The notes: generated from the sequence alone by a model not told the origin. A DNA stretch of 51,950 bases from an uncultured Bacteroidales bacterium (GCA_902787185.1 CADAFP010000013.1:1-51950); one strand, 5' to 3'; numbered from the stretch's first letter, positions 23,862-33,015 are shown. A program made the numbers and translations.

Positions 23862-24677
23862 TTATTTCCACCTCGCATTAATGGTTTTGCCATTATTGCA
23901 GGTGATGATTTGTCCTGATATACAATTTGAAACATCCGAGAGCAGGAATACCGCCACCTCGGCAATCTCCTCTGGCAGGTAAACCCTGCCATTGGGATTA
24001 TAAGAACAATTAAGATTGCTCTCGGGGTTAAAGCCTGTCATGGCCGTCGCTGTCACTCCAGGAGCAATGGCATTCACCCTTATCCCATTCTTGATGTGAT
24101 AATAGGCAAGTCCTTGAACCAAGCTATTAATGGCCGCCTTGGTCCACCCATAAGGGCGGCAATCAACCGTATCTCCGGTTTCAGAAGAAATGAACAAAAT
24201 GTTGCCTTTAACCGCATTTTGCTCCATGTGGGACATCACCTTCTGCGTCAAGAAGAACGGCCCACGCATATTAGTGGATATCTGCAGGTCAAAGCCTTGT
24301 GGCGACACAGCCTTATAGGAACTCTCATGCAGCGAGACACCAGCATTATTCACTAAACAGTCGATGCCGCCAAGCTCCTGGATAGCTTGGTTTACAAATG
24401 AATCAAAAGACTCAATCTGGGTCAGATCCAATGACAAGGCATAACAACCCAGCTCCTGTGAGACCTTTTCCAATTCACTTTTATTCCGGCCTGTTATTAA
24501 GACTTTAGCACCCTCTTCAGTAAATCGTTTGGCTATAGCATAACCGATTCCTTTAGTACCACCAGTGACAACAACACGCTTACCCTCCAAGCTGTTGTTT
24601 GGAGCCAAGTAAGACACCTTAGCAGTCACTACTCGGGCCGGTCTTAGAAGATTCTTGATTTTTCTCAATATAGCCAT
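23862..24677 (-). CDS. Short-chain dehydrogenase/reductase
   Basis: A 271-residue SDR: the cofactor-binding TGGTKGIG (about 37-44), NNAG, a catalytic serine in FISSETG, Y-x3-K in PYGWTKAA, and the C-terminal SGQIITCNNGK. About 28 extra residues precede the Rossmann fold. It would oxidise or reduce a hydroxyl/keto group with NAD(P)H. Located between the flippase and the MenD-like gene, it probably modifies the same polymer precursor. The gap to the MenD-like gene is only 12 bp. Confidence 0.88.
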   Translation of the reverse strand: MAILRKIKNLLRPARVVTAKVSYLAPNNSLEGKRVVVTGGTKGIGYAIAKRFTEEGAKVLITGRNKSELEKVSQELGCYALSLDLTQIESFDSFVNQAIQELGGIDCLVNNAGVSLHESSYKAVSPQGFDLQISTNMRGPFFLTQKVMSHMEQNAVKGNILFISSETGDTVDCRPYGWTKAAINSLVQGLAYYHIKNGIRVNAIAPGVTATAMTGFNPESNLNCSYNPNGRVYLPEEIAEVAVFLLSDVSNCISGQIITCNNGKTINARWK

Positions 24678-24803
24678 ATCTATTTCTTTGTTATTATCAG
24701 GATGAGGCGCTACGGTAGCGCTTTACACCCTGATTTCTTATTGAACATGAACAATTCACCCATTACCTTGCCAATCATTGGGCAAATAACGGATTCATCT
24801 TCA

Positions 24804-26399
24804 TTAGGAGCTCTTGACCTTTTTCAAAGCAGACCTTATCATGCCTATCAAGGTCACGCGCTCTTTAGCATTCAATCCCACCCAATAAATGACTGCTGCA
24901 GATGATGTGAAACTAACCAAGCACAACAATATCAACCTTAATATCGAGCTTGGCATTGTCAAGTAAATCAATAATGGCAAGGCCATGGATATCAACAGCA
25001 CAATTGCGCATTTCAAAAGGACACCTTTTAGGTATATGCCCCAACTCATTTTGATCAGATCTTTAACCAAATAAATTCTGACAAAAACCAATGCAAAATA
25101 CACGATTGCAAAGACAGCATAGGACCAAATCGGGCCACCACCAAGTTTAAAAGCCAACCATGTGAGCGGGAAAACCCAAAAACCACAAACCGTCATGACG
25201 ATTTGGTATTTCTTGATATCTCCTGTTGCCAACTGTGCAGTGACAAGGGTGTTGCCAATCACAGTGGTCATGGTGCACAACATTGTCATCCTGACAAACA
25301 GGACTGAATATTCGGGCACTTTTCCGAGCCATAAAGATAGAATGCTTTCGGTCTCCAATGAGATTGGTATCGCAAAGAATATCACCAGGAAAAACGAAAA
25401 CTTCGCCCCACTGCACACAAGTTGATGCATATAGGGTAAGTCTCCTGCAGCATACGATTTCGTGATCTGCGGATTCAATGCCACCATAAAATTGTCGATA
25501 AAATGATGGGCTATTCCATTGAGCTGATTGGCTATTCCTCTTGCGGCATTCAAGGTCACACCAAAATAAATGTTAATCAAGATATTGATACCTTGACTAT
25601 TGAATATCCATGCCGCACTTCCAAGAAAATTCCAGCCTGCAAAACTCGTCATTTCCTTGAATAGAGAGGTGTCGAACACAAGTTTGTAAGTACACTCTTC
25701 AAAGTGTTTCTTGCAATATCGGGCGTAGATAAAACGGATGACGATGCCAACAGTAACGCCCAACACCATATAGGTTTTCAGCTTATCATATGGCGACAGG
25801 TACAAGGCGTAAACTATCAGCAACTTGAGCACAACCTGAAGGATTGACATATAGGCGAAAACACTCATCCGTTCGTGTGAAACGATCGAAGCACTATAAG
25901 GCACGCTTATCAACCCAATCGCAAACGAGATAAGACTGCAACCCAATACCCAATCTGCAGCGCCCATTCTATCTGCCGGAATGTTCATCTTGTGATGAAG
26001 GAACCATCCTCCAGCTGTTATGCCCACGACAACGACAACTAGCGAGATAACAACCTGAACATTCAATGATGTGGAGAATATCTTTTTTAATTTCTCCATA
26101 TCACCTCGACCCAATTCAAAGGTTAAATAGCGGCTGATGGCTCGAGACAGAGATCCAGAAATCACTGACAACATCGATACCACACCACCTACTGCATTAT
26201 AAACACCATAGTCCGTAACGCCCAGCACTTGCAAGATCACTCGGCTTGTGAATAAGCTGATAAGCATCATGACGATCATACGGATGTACATGACGAGTGT
26301 ATTCTTGGCAATACGGCGATTATTAGCCCCACGATCCCTCATATCGAGATCTGAGTTCAGAACCATGTCGTTATTATCAGATGATGTGTCTATTGACAT
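24804..26399 (-). CDS. Wzx-type polysaccharide flippase (MOP superfamily)
   Basis: A 531-residue protein with about 12-14 transmembrane helices from residue 35 onward. Family-like segments are the first helix pair (MISLFTSRVILQVLGVTDYGVYNAVGG), GSLSRAISRYLTFELGRGD, and NQLNGIAHHFIDNFMVALNPQITKSYAAGD. Such proteins move undecaprenyl-linked saccharide units across the inner membrane. It is the first gene of a minus-strand operon with an SDR and a MenD-like enzyme. No glycosyltransferase or polymerase gene is in this cluster, so it is either a fragment of a larger locus or a small specialised module. A promoter lies at 26472-26501. Confidence 0.88.
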   Translation of the reverse strand: MSIDTSSDNNDMVLNSDLDMRDRGANNRRIAKNTLVMYIRMIVMMLISLFTSRVILQVLGVTDYGVYNAVGGVVSMLSVISGSLSRAISRYLTFELGRGDMEKLKKIFSTSLNVQVVISLVVVVVGITAGGWFLHHKMNIPADRMGAADWVLGCSLISFAIGLISVPYSASIVSHERMSVFAYMSILQVVLKLLIVYALYLSPYDKLKTYMVLGVTVGIVIRFIYARYCKKHFEECTYKLVFDTSLFKEMTSFAGWNFLGSAAWIFNSQGINILINIYFGVTLNAARGIANQLNGIAHHFIDNFMVALNPQITKSYAAGDLPYMHQLVCSGAKFSFFLVIFFAIPISLETESILSLWLGKVPEYSVLFVRMTMLCTMTTVIGNTLVTAQLATGDIKKYQIVMTVCGFWVFPLTWLAFKLGGGPIWSYAVFAIVYFALVFVRIYLVKDLIKMSWGIYLKGVLLKCAIVLLISMALPLLIYLTMPSSILRLILLCLVSFTSSAAVIYWVGLNAKERVTLIGMIRSALKKVKSS

Positions 26400-26471
26400 A
26401 TTGTCATTCAGTAATCTTAATTACGCCTCGCCAACAGGATAAGGACATCCTTGCAAAGCAGATATGAACAA

Positions 26472-26501
26472 CAAAAGTACTTACACTCGCCGACATGGCA
26501 A
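26472..26501 (-). promoter_or_regulatory. Promoter of the flippase operon
   Basis: On the minus strand TTG (26501-26499), 19 bp, TACTTTTG (26479-26472). The leader is about 65 nt. Confidence 0.55.
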
Positions 26502-26631
26502 AACTTTTGATTGAATTTTTCTGTTTCGGTTTTCCATACTTGCTGCAGTAAGGCCAACACAGCTATGTGTAAAAAATGTCACAATCCTTTAACAACCCAT
26601 TAATTATCAATCAGATTCAAACTAAAAGGAG

Positions 26632-26667
26632 TGCGAGGCTCCGGGGGTTGAGCCCTGGAGCCTCGCA
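26632..26667 (-). terminator. Strong GC hairpin downstream of the C10 protease gene
   Basis: A perfect 11-bp stem (26632-26642 with 26657-26667) extended by an inner GGG/CCC pairing, followed on the minus strand by actcctttta. Confidence 0.6.
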
Positions 26668-26685
26668 ATGTTATGGATCAGGAAG

Positions 26686-26717
26686 GGGCATCGGTGCTCT
26701 TGAGCACCGCGATGCCC
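26686..26717 (-). terminator. Second GC hairpin directly after the C10 protease stop
   Basis: A 14-bp stem with a 2-nt bulge (26686-26699 with 26702-26717) and a very tight loop. It starts 10 bp after the stop codon. There is no T run, so it may act with the next hairpin or protect the 3' end of the RNA. Confidence 0.55.
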
Positions 26718-26726
26718 TTGCCATGC

Positions 26727-29141
26727 TTATTCAGCGCCGTTCATCAGATAGTCAATCAGGGATGTTGCGTCACCGAGGGTGACAGCGCCATCCTGGTCAT
26801 AATCAGCCGCCGTAACATCCATTCCTTCACCAATTACGCCATTGACAAGGTAGTCAATGATGGCTGTCACGTCACCGAGGGTGATTACACCATCCTGGTC
26901 AAGGTCGCCCAGCAGAACAGAGAGATCGGGAAGGACTACCTCCTGGATGCTGCTCCAAGCGCTCTCTGTACCGTTGACATAGAGGGCCTTAACGTGGTAG
27001 AAGTAGGCCTGGCCAGCCGTGAGTCCGGTGGCAACGAATGATGTCAGATCAGGAGCAATGCCCTCAAACAGGAAGTTCTCTTCGTTACCCCTCAGGCTTG
27101 GAGCACTCAACATGAAGGGCCCGGGATCCAAAATCTCGCCGCCAATGATCTGAATGCTCTGAATCTCGGGATAATAACCGGTCTTGACCGATACGACGCC
27201 ATCATTGTTGCAATTGAGCACAACGAGGTAGGTGTCAAGTTCTGGAGCAAGATAGATTTTCTTGGAGTCCTCAGAGGTAAAGATGGTCAAGTCGGTATTG
27301 GTGGTACCCTTGGGATAATTCTTTGCCTTGATGATAACGCTCACCCTGCTATAGCCCGACAGGTCACAGTGGGCGCTAAGGATACAGTCACGACCCGGGG
27401 ATACGAAACCACCATCCAGATAGAAGCGGCTGCCAGTGAAGGTCCAGTCGTCAGGCAGGTAATTCTGAGCATCCGAGGCATGGTTAACCGATTCGTCGGG
27501 CACACCGCTGAAGTCCACCTGGGTCAACAGCTTGACATCGCCCCTGGGCATCACCTCAAGGGTGTAGCTCGATACATTCTCTTCGGGAGTGGCATCGCTC
27601 CAATCGGCGCGGAACGAGGTTGCAGTGATTTCCGACTCATTCAAGGGGAGCAACTCGGGACGGTACAGCTCATAAGGAGCGTTACCCGTCAGTTGCACCG
27701 TCACGTCCTCGGCACCAGGGGTGCTGCAGGTGATGGTGGCGGTATAGTTGGTAGAAGCCGTCGGCGCAAAGGTCACCGTAAAGGTCTTACCGCTCTTGGC
27801 ACTCTCGATAGGCATGGTATTCTCACTCAGGGTGAACACGCCTTCGGGATCATTGAGCGTGAGCGTTGCTGCATCTTCCAAGCGGCTGCCCGACAACACG
27901 AAGGCTGCACTTGCCGTCTGGCCCTTGAAGCACTCCATGGACAGCGACTCGGTGTTGACCTTAAGGCGCGGTGCCATGTTGCCCGGCTGAATACCAATCA
28001 CCATCTGCTGATACTGGTTGAACACATCACCACCGCCGTTGAAGGCGTTGAGGGCATAGTAGTTGTTGTAAGAACCGCTCCACCCGAAGTTGATGTGGTA
28101 CTTGTTAGTCGAGGCATCATAGCCGTCAACATTGAAGGCATGGCCACCACCGCCCCAGCCGCCGCTGATGGCGCAGAACACAACGGGACGACCTTCGGCC
28201 ATCTCTTCCTGGATTAAGGCAGCCCACTGGGCATCGGTGTACAAGGTTTGACCGCCGCTATAGGCACTGGTCTTCTTGACGACACGCACAGTTTCCTCGT
28301 CATAGCCGAAGAGCTTGAACGCATTGGCAATCAGGATGACACTATCGGCATCCACGCCACTACCATCAACGCCATAGGCCATGTGCTCGGCCTGGCCGAT
28401 ATAACGCATCAGCGTGGCCACAGCATTACCCTGTGCTGTCGTGTAATTGCTACCATAGTTATCCAACATATTATCCCAATCAAAGACAACGGGAGGCAAA
28501 GCAGCGACATTCACATAGGAAGTGCCGCCCCAGTAAGAGGTGCTCAACTCACAGCGGTAGGCTGGAACCTGAGGAGTCTCATAGTCGGGGAACTTCCAGT
28601 AATAGAACACCATTGCAGCCGACGTGGCGGGGCAGCCCGTCAGGCACTGCACATTGTTGATCTTGCACTGGTTCCAATAGGGAGCCTCCTGGTCCCAGTT
28701 GCACGTCAGCATCGGGGTCACACTGGCAATATTCAACGGTGCAGGATTGGGGCCGGCAACGAGTTCGGGATGAGCCTGGAGGTACTCAAGCTGCACTTTA
28801 TAGGTTCCTAACCACTCACGCAAGTTGGCAGGAAGATTGTTCATGTCCAGCGGCATGTCGCCATAACCCAGAATGGGCTCGGCGCGGTCATCACCCGAGA
28901 CGATGATATAACCGCCAGAGGTGTTGAACACATAGAAAGCGGCACGGTCCAGCATCTGGCTGTTCCACTCGGTGTGGGCAAGGGTGAGCTGCCCTGAAAG
29001 GGGGGCATTCAATTTGCCATTGTAACTTTTCTCTTGCACAAAACGTTGTGCTGTCTCGCGGGCAGTAACCTTGTCAACAGGACCACCCCACAGCTGCACC
29101 GTAGCAAACAGCGCAACTGCAAAAATCAAGAATCTCCTCAT
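26727..29141 (-). CDS. C10-family (streptopain-like) cysteine protease with C-terminal dockerin
   Basis: An 804-residue secreted protein. I use ATG 29141 (MRRFLIFAVALFATVQ); the frame opens seven codons earlier at a TTG, but the signal peptide begins here. After the signal peptide comes a Spi-type inhibitory propeptide (VTARETAQRFVQEK onward, to about residue 125). Then follows the C10 catalytic domain, with catalytic cysteine C170 in CLTGCPATSAAM, histidine H334 in GGGGHAFNVDGYD, and NFGWSG. Ig/Fn3-like modules come next, and a dockerin pair closes the protein (GDLDQDG..GDVTAIIDYL and ADYDQDG..GDATSLIDYL). It is an extracellular or surface protease kept inactive until the propeptide is removed. 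It has a good promoter and two strong 3' hairpins. Confidence 0.92.
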   Translation of the reverse strand: MRRFLIFAVALFATVQLWGGPVDKVTARETAQRFVQEKSYNGKLNAPLSGQLTLAHTEWNSQMLDRAAFYVFNTSGGYIIVSGDDRAEPILGYGDMPLDMNNLPANLREWLGTYKVQLEYLQAHPELVAGPNPAPLNIASVTPMLTCNWDQEAPYWNQCKINNVQCLTGCPATSAAMVFYYWKFPDYETPQVPAYRCELSTSYWGGTSYVNVAALPPVVFDWDNMLDNYGSNYTTAQGNAVATLMRYIGQAEHMAYGVDGSGVDADSVILIANAFKLFGYDEETVRVVKKTSAYSGGQTLYTDAQWAALIQEEMAEGRPVVFCAISGGWGGGGHAFNVDGYDASTNKYHINFGWSGSYNNYYALNAFNGGGDVFNQYQQMVIGIQPGNMAPRLKVNTESLSMECFKGQTASAAFVLSGSRLEDAATLTLNDPEGVFTLSENTMPIESAKSGKTFTVTFAPTASTNYTATITCSTPGAEDVTVQLTGNAPYELYRPELLPLNESEITATSFRADWSDATPEENVSSYTLEVMPRGDVKLLTQVDFSGVPDESVNHASDAQNYLPDDWTFTGSRFYLDGGFVSPGRDCILSAHCDLSGYSRVSVIIKAKNYPKGTTNTDLTIFTSEDSKKIYLAPELDTYLVVLNCNNDGVVSVKTGYYPEIQSIQIIGGEILDPGPFMLSAPSLRGNEENFLFEGIAPDLTSFVATGLTAGQAYFYHVKALYVNGTESAWSSIQEVVLPDLSVLLGDLDQDGVITLGDVTAIIDYLVNGVIGEGMDVTAADYDQDGAVTLGDATSLIDYLMNGAE

Positions 29142-29238
29142 AAAATTGTAATTGTTTATCAACTTATAAATAATAACTTCAAGACTGAAAAAACAGCACC
29201 CCCGCCCCCTGGCGACGATACCACATTAAAAACAGGTG

Positions 29239-29269
29239 CAAATTTAGATAAATAAATTATAAATGGCAA
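29239..29269 (-). promoter_or_regulatory. Promoter of the C10 protease gene
   Basis: On the minus strand TTG (29269-29267), 20 bp, TAAATTTG (29246-29239). The leader is about 90 nt. Confidence 0.7.
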
Positions 29270-29408
29270 CTTTTTTCATGCAAAACTACACAAAAACATA
29301 ATGAAATTCTTACACCCGCGGTTTATGCCCCTCTTTTTCAGCCCACAGTCAAGGCCGCGGCTCCAGCAGGCATTGTCATCGTGAGAGGAAAAAACAAGTG
29401 ATTATAAA

Positions 29409-29454
29409 ATGAAAGCAGGGAAACGCTGCATGGGTGCCATGCTTGTTTCCCTGC
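29409..29454 (-). terminator. Terminator of the tRNA-Thr gene
   Basis: A two-part hairpin: GCAGGGAAAC pairs perfectly (29415-29424 with 29445-29454) and encloses GCATGG/CCATGC (29428-29442). On the minus strand it is followed by tttcatttta. Confidence 0.8.
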
Positions 29455-29463
29455 CTTGGGAGG

Positions 29464-29536
29464 AGCCGCGAGCGGGACTCGAACCCGCGACCTTTTCGTT
29501 ACGAATGAAATGCTCTACCGACTGAGCTATTGCGGC
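29464..29536 (-). tRNA. tRNA-Thr (anticodon CGU)
   Basis: A 73-nt cloverleaf: acceptor GCCGCAA with TCGCGGC, D arm GCTC..GAGC, anticodon loop TTCGTAA (anticodon CGU, reading ACG), T arm GCGGG-TTCGAGT-CCCGC. CCA is not encoded. Two A-C mismatches are visible, at 6:67 in the acceptor stem and 31:39 in the anticodon stem. A perfect promoter and a terminator bracket it. Confidence 0.93.
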
Positions 29537-29567
29537 TTGATGCACTGCGAGATTTGCAATGCGGGTG

Positions 29568-29598
29568 CAAAGGTAGCACTATTTTTCCAATCCCACAA
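29568..29598 (-). promoter_or_regulatory. Promoter of tRNA-Thr
   Basis: On the minus strand TTG (29598-29596), 20 bp, TACCTTTG (29575-29568). Confidence 0.75.
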
Positions 29599-29620
29599 GA
29601 GTTTGCCGTGGAAAAAACAC

Positions 29621-31042
29621 TTATTCCACTATCTGCTTGCTGAAGGTTATTCTGATTTTTGCCTTATCCAGTTGCAGGCAAGCCACGGCAGGCCGCGACA
29701 CCATGGGTGATATCTTGGTCACCACCGAGCTGGATTGGGACGAGTAATAATAGGAATAAGACTGGGAATAGGTGTAGGTCGTCACGTCAACAGGCGTGAT
29801 GGTAAACTCCATATCCTCCTCGTCGGCGATGCCGCCCTTATTATTGATGATGTCCAGTATATAACTGCGCAATCCCGAGAAGTTGTACTGCTTGGTCAAC
29901 GCGTCATACTTGGCATAGAACGAATCCTTGTTGTTGGTCAAGCTGTCGCCGTTGATGAACAGGTCCTTCTTGGAGGTCTTGACCATGAGCAGATAGGTGG
30001 GCGGCTGGATGTTATACTGCGTGAGCGGAATCGTCACGGGCAGCTCCAGCGAGAGGGTGTTGATGATTGACTGGTTCCTGCCCACGTTAGCGCGATACTT
30101 GTCGATGATATCCTGAACGGGGAAATGCACCTGCACATCATATCCCGCCGGGGCGACAATCAACGCCTGGCCCGCATCGGCCATCGAAGTCAGATCGTCA
30201 TCGATGTCAAAGCGGATGATGTTGTTAGAGACCACCTCGGGTGTTGAGGCCAGATAGGACTGGCACTGTGCGTTGTAGATGGTGTCGGTCGTGTCGGTCA
30301 ACTGTTCATGCTTGCGGTAATACACGTCCAGCTCGGTGCCCTTGATATTCATCACGTGGCCGCTGCCATAAGAGTTGGTCACATAGATGCCGGGGAACAC
30401 GTCGGCAAAAGCACGCGGAGAAGAGAACTTCTCAGGGTCGGCGCGGTAAGTCCTGAACAGCTCGCGGCCAAGTTCGGTGGGCATGGGAACCGATACCACA
30501 CGCACCGTGTCATGCTGAGCCGTTCCGGTCAGGTAGGACGTGGTTACCTCCACCCAACCCGACGTGGGAGAGTAGGACTCCGTGGCCAGCAGGTCGTCGG
30601 GGTCATAATAGCCCGTAGGATCAAAGTCGCTGTAGATGGGACTGGGCAGCGACTTGTTCAGGCGGTACACCGACAGGCGCATGGGCGCCAGCGAGTCGCC
30701 GGTGAAGCCGTTGGTGACGGGCACGCGCAGCTTCAGGCGGCACGAGTCGATCCACTCGGGTTTCACGCCCGCCGTGTCGATGCTCACCGCGGGCATCCAT
30801 GTGGTCACAGCCTCGGCCTCAAGTGTGCCATAGCCCTCGGCACTGATACACCCCAGCATCTTGCTGGCAGTGCGCATCTGCACGCGGCTGTTACGTACCG
30901 AGTGTCCCGTGATGACAAAGGATGAATCCTCGATGACCGACGACACGCCGTCGGTGATCGAAGTGCCAATGGTTTCATCTGTGCAGGAGCACAAGACGAA
31001 CAGCATTGCCGTCGTCAATATCACACAGAATGAATGTCTCAT
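29621..31042 (-). CDS. DUF4270 family lipoprotein
   Basis: A 473-residue protein with a lipoprotein signal (lipobox VLCSC near residue 20), so it is anchored in a membrane, probably the outer membrane. The rest matches DUF4270, a Bacteroidetes beta-rich family of unknown role: the early SRVQMRTASKMLGCISAEGYG block, paired LRVPVTN and LPVTIPL strands, and a Ser/Tyr-rich stretch (SQSYSYYYSSQSSS) near the C-terminus. It follows the GT5-like gene by 73 bp on the same strand. From memory, the pairing is recurrent in Bacteroidales, often beside pantothenate genes; those are not here. Confidence 0.85.
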   Translation of the reverse strand: MRHSFCVILTTAMLFVLCSCTDETIGTSITDGVSSVIEDSSFVITGHSVRNSRVQMRTASKMLGCISAEGYGTLEAEAVTTWMPAVSIDTAGVKPEWIDSCRLKLRVPVTNGFTGDSLAPMRLSVYRLNKSLPSPIYSDFDPTGYYDPDDLLATESYSPTSGWVEVTTSYLTGTAQHDTVRVVSVPMPTELGRELFRTYRADPEKFSSPRAFADVFPGIYVTNSYGSGHVMNIKGTELDVYYRKHEQLTDTTDTIYNAQCQSYLASTPEVVSNNIIRFDIDDDLTSMADAGQALIVAPAGYDVQVHFPVQDIIDKYRANVGRNQSIINTLSLELPVTIPLTQYNIQPPTYLLMVKTSKKDLFINGDSLTNNKDSFYAKYDALTKQYNFSGLRSYILDIINNKGGIADEEDMEFTITPVDVTTYTYSQSYSYYYSSQSSSVVTKISPMVSRPAVACLQLDKAKIRITFSKQIVE

Positions 31043-31115
31043 ATTCCTGTAATGAAAAAACTGTTTTGATTTTAGAATAATTGTAACCCTGGTAAGGCAT
31101 CAGACGCGTGGCGCC

Positions 31116-31919
31116 TCAATCAAACAGCGAGGTGTAGAAATCCTTCACCTTGACCAAGTCATCATCGCCCAGGAACTGCAGGTTGGGCAGCGACGAGGCA
31201 GCCGCAAGCACCGGGGCGCTGATTTCGGGTTCGCACTGGATGACGGCATCAGAATACTTCAGGGAGTAAGCCATCAACTCGTCATATCCCAGTTGCTTGC
31301 CAGCGATGGGTTTGAGCACATATTTGGGGATGCCATCCATGTGCATCTTCTCGCTCAGTCGCGCATCGAGCACACCGGGCATCTGCTCGTTGAAGAGGGC
31401 CGTCACAATCTTAGCCTCGCGGAATGAGGGGTCGTCACCGTAGAGCGTGCGGATGTAAACGGGTGCCAGTGCCGAAATCCAACCGGTGCACTGGATGATA
31501 TCGGGAGCCCAGCGCATCTTGCGTATCGACTCAATCACGGCGCGCACAAAGAACATGCTGCGCTCGTCATTATCATCGGGAGAGCAGTTCATCTCCAACT
31601 CGTCGATGCGGCTGCTGGCGAAATAATCCTCGTTATAGATAAAATAAACCTGGAAATGAGCCTGCTGGAGCGTCGCCACCTTGATGATCAACGGATGGTC
31701 GGTGTCATCGATAATCACATTCATGCCCGACAACCTGATCATCTCATGCAACTGGTTGCTGCGCTCGGCAATCATGCCATACTTAGGCATGAATGTGCGT
31801 TCCTCGATGCCTTGCTCCTTTACCCCCTGGGGGAACAAGCGTCCTATCGTGGACAAACGCCTCTCGGGCACATAGGGTGCAATCTCCTGCGATATAAATA
31901 AGACTTTCTTTACTTCCAT
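31116..31919 (-). CDS. Glycogen/starch-synthase N-terminal domain protein (GT5-like, single domain)
   Basis: A 267-residue protein equal to the N-terminal Rossmann half of GT5 glycogen synthases: KKVLFISQEIAPYVPE at the start, MPKYGMI, and DIIQCTGWISALAPVYIRTLY, the counterpart of the region around the DWHT motif. The ADP-glucose-binding KxGGL loop after the first strand is replaced (ERRLSTIG), and the whole C-terminal catalytic half is absent. It is therefore unlikely to make glycogen, and a regulatory or binding role is more plausible. From memory, such short forms are common in Bacteroidales next to DUF4270 genes, as here. Confidence 0.78.
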   Translation of the reverse strand: MEVKKVLFISQEIAPYVPERRLSTIGRLFPQGVKEQGIEERTFMPKYGMIAERSNQLHEMIRLSGMNVIIDDTDHPLIIKVATLQQAHFQVYFIYNEDYFASSRIDELEMNCSPDDNDERSMFFVRAVIESIRKMRWAPDIIQCTGWISALAPVYIRTLYGDDPSFREAKIVTALFNEQMPGVLDARLSEKMHMDGIPKYVLKPIAGKQLGYDELMAYSLKYSDAVIQCEPEISAPVLAAASSLPNLQFLGDDDLVKVKDFYTSLFD

Positions 31920-31944
31920 GTCGATATTACTCTTAATTTAAATG

Positions 31945-31952
31945 CAAAGATA
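31945..31952 (-). promoter_or_regulatory. -7 box of the GT5-like/DUF4270 operon
   Basis: TATCTTTG on the minus strand, about 26 bases before ATG 31919. A CAA at 31970-31972 gives only a 17-bp spacer. Confidence 0.5.
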
Positions 31953-32092
31953 GCAATTTTTTCCCTCTTCAAGCCATTTTTTACTTCAATAAAGGGAATT
32001 TTTACATAAAATGGCATCATTTTTAACATCTTCTAATCTTTCTTCCTACCTTTTTAGGCAATATCAGCCATCATGCTTACCATTATCCAAAC

Positions 32093-32142
32093 AAGCAAAA
32101 AAAAGGCGGCGGGCACTTCCTTCAAACCAGGAAACTCCCGCC
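32093..32142 (-). terminator. Terminator of the Spy-like gene
   Basis: On the minus strand GGCGGG (32142-32137) pairs with CCCGCC (32113-32108), with an extra GTTTCC/GGAA pairing inside, followed by a run of T residues. Confidence 0.7.
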
Positions 32143-32215
32143 TCTTTCAAAACACACACACGATTAAATCATTACTCACTCAATATTATTCGCCTTTCAT
32201 AGTGGCAGGCTTTGC

Positions 32216-32743
32216 TTACTCACCCTTGGGCTTGTCACAGCAGTCTTTAGGATTCTCTTCGACAGCCTTGGGCTTGTCACAGCAGCCTTCGGTCTTGCCC
32301 TCTGGGCAACAGTTGCCCTCTTTGGGCGCACGCTTGGGTTTCTGATGTTGGCGGCGGTCCTTCGGTCCGAAGCCACCACGGCCCTCACGCTTTAACTCCT
32401 CGTGCCTGAATTGCTTGAATTTTTCCTGCTGTTCAGGAGTCAGCACTTCCACAATCTTTTCGTCGATAGCGGCACGGTGTTCTCTCATTTTATCACGGCG
32501 TGACCTCTTGTCAACTTGGTCAGGATTCTCGCCCTCGGTCTTTGACGCTCTGTCCATCTTAGCTTGTGACACGCTCTCGGTGAGGATTTCGGTCACCTTG
32601 GCTTGCTGGGTCTCATCAAGGCCCAATGCCTGTGTGAGTTGCGCAACACGTTCCTTTACCATCCCTGCGCCACGCGGCGGCTGGGCACTCATCGCAACCG
32701 TGCCCATCAGGGCAACGATCAAAACTAATACAATCTTTTTCAT
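32216..32743 (-). CDS. Periplasmic Spy/CpxP-like protein with cysteine-pair tail
   Basis: A 175-residue protein: signal peptide (about 1-20), then a helical, very charged domain with LGLDETQQAKVTEIL and VLTPEQQEKFKQFR. These are two LTxxQ-type motifs as in Spy, CpxP and DUF4890 proteins, which act as periplasmic chaperones or metal sensors. The C-terminal 45 residues are different: Lys/Pro-rich with three adjacent cysteine pairs (NCCPEG, GCCDKP, DCCDKP). That tail suggests metal binding. Single gene with its own terminator and no clear promoter box. Confidence 0.72.
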   Translation of the reverse strand: MKKIVLVLIVALMGTVAMSAQPPRGAGMVKERVAQLTQALGLDETQQAKVTEILTESVSQAKMDRASKTEGENPDQVDKRSRRDKMREHRAAIDEKIVEVLTPEQQEKFKQFRHEELKREGRGGFGPKDRRQHQKPKRAPKEGNCCPEGKTEGCCDKPKAVEENPKDCCDKPKGE

Positions 32744-33015
32744 TTTAATAGTGGTGTTTTTGAAATAATAAATCGATTTGCCTAAAAAGCGTAAAAACCC
32801 GCTTTATAGGAATGGCAAAATAACACAAAAAAAACCGAATAGAAAAATGCCCAGACGCCACTTCGTGACCAAATGGCCAATCTCGTTGACAAACGCCACA
32901 AAAATCAAGACAAAAACAGCCCACATTCAAGGCTCCACCCGATGAATATATCCAAAATTCTTGTCAATAAATCAAAAAAAATGTAACCACCCGTACAACC
33001 TAATGAAAATATGAC
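32744..33015. other. Divergent intergenic region, AT-rich
   Basis: About 270 bp between the divergent Spy-like gene and nagA. Apart from the nagA promoter box at its right end and a short hairpin (AAAGCG with GCTTT near 32790), I see nothing coding or repeated. Confidence 0.6.

Noticed and set aside
31116-31919. Functional glycogen synthase
   Set aside because: The ADP-glucose loop and the whole C-terminal half are missing.
32745-32930. Cys-rich 61-codon minus-strand frame upstream of the Spy-like gene
   Set aside because: No promoter or family match, and it ends at the next gene's leader.
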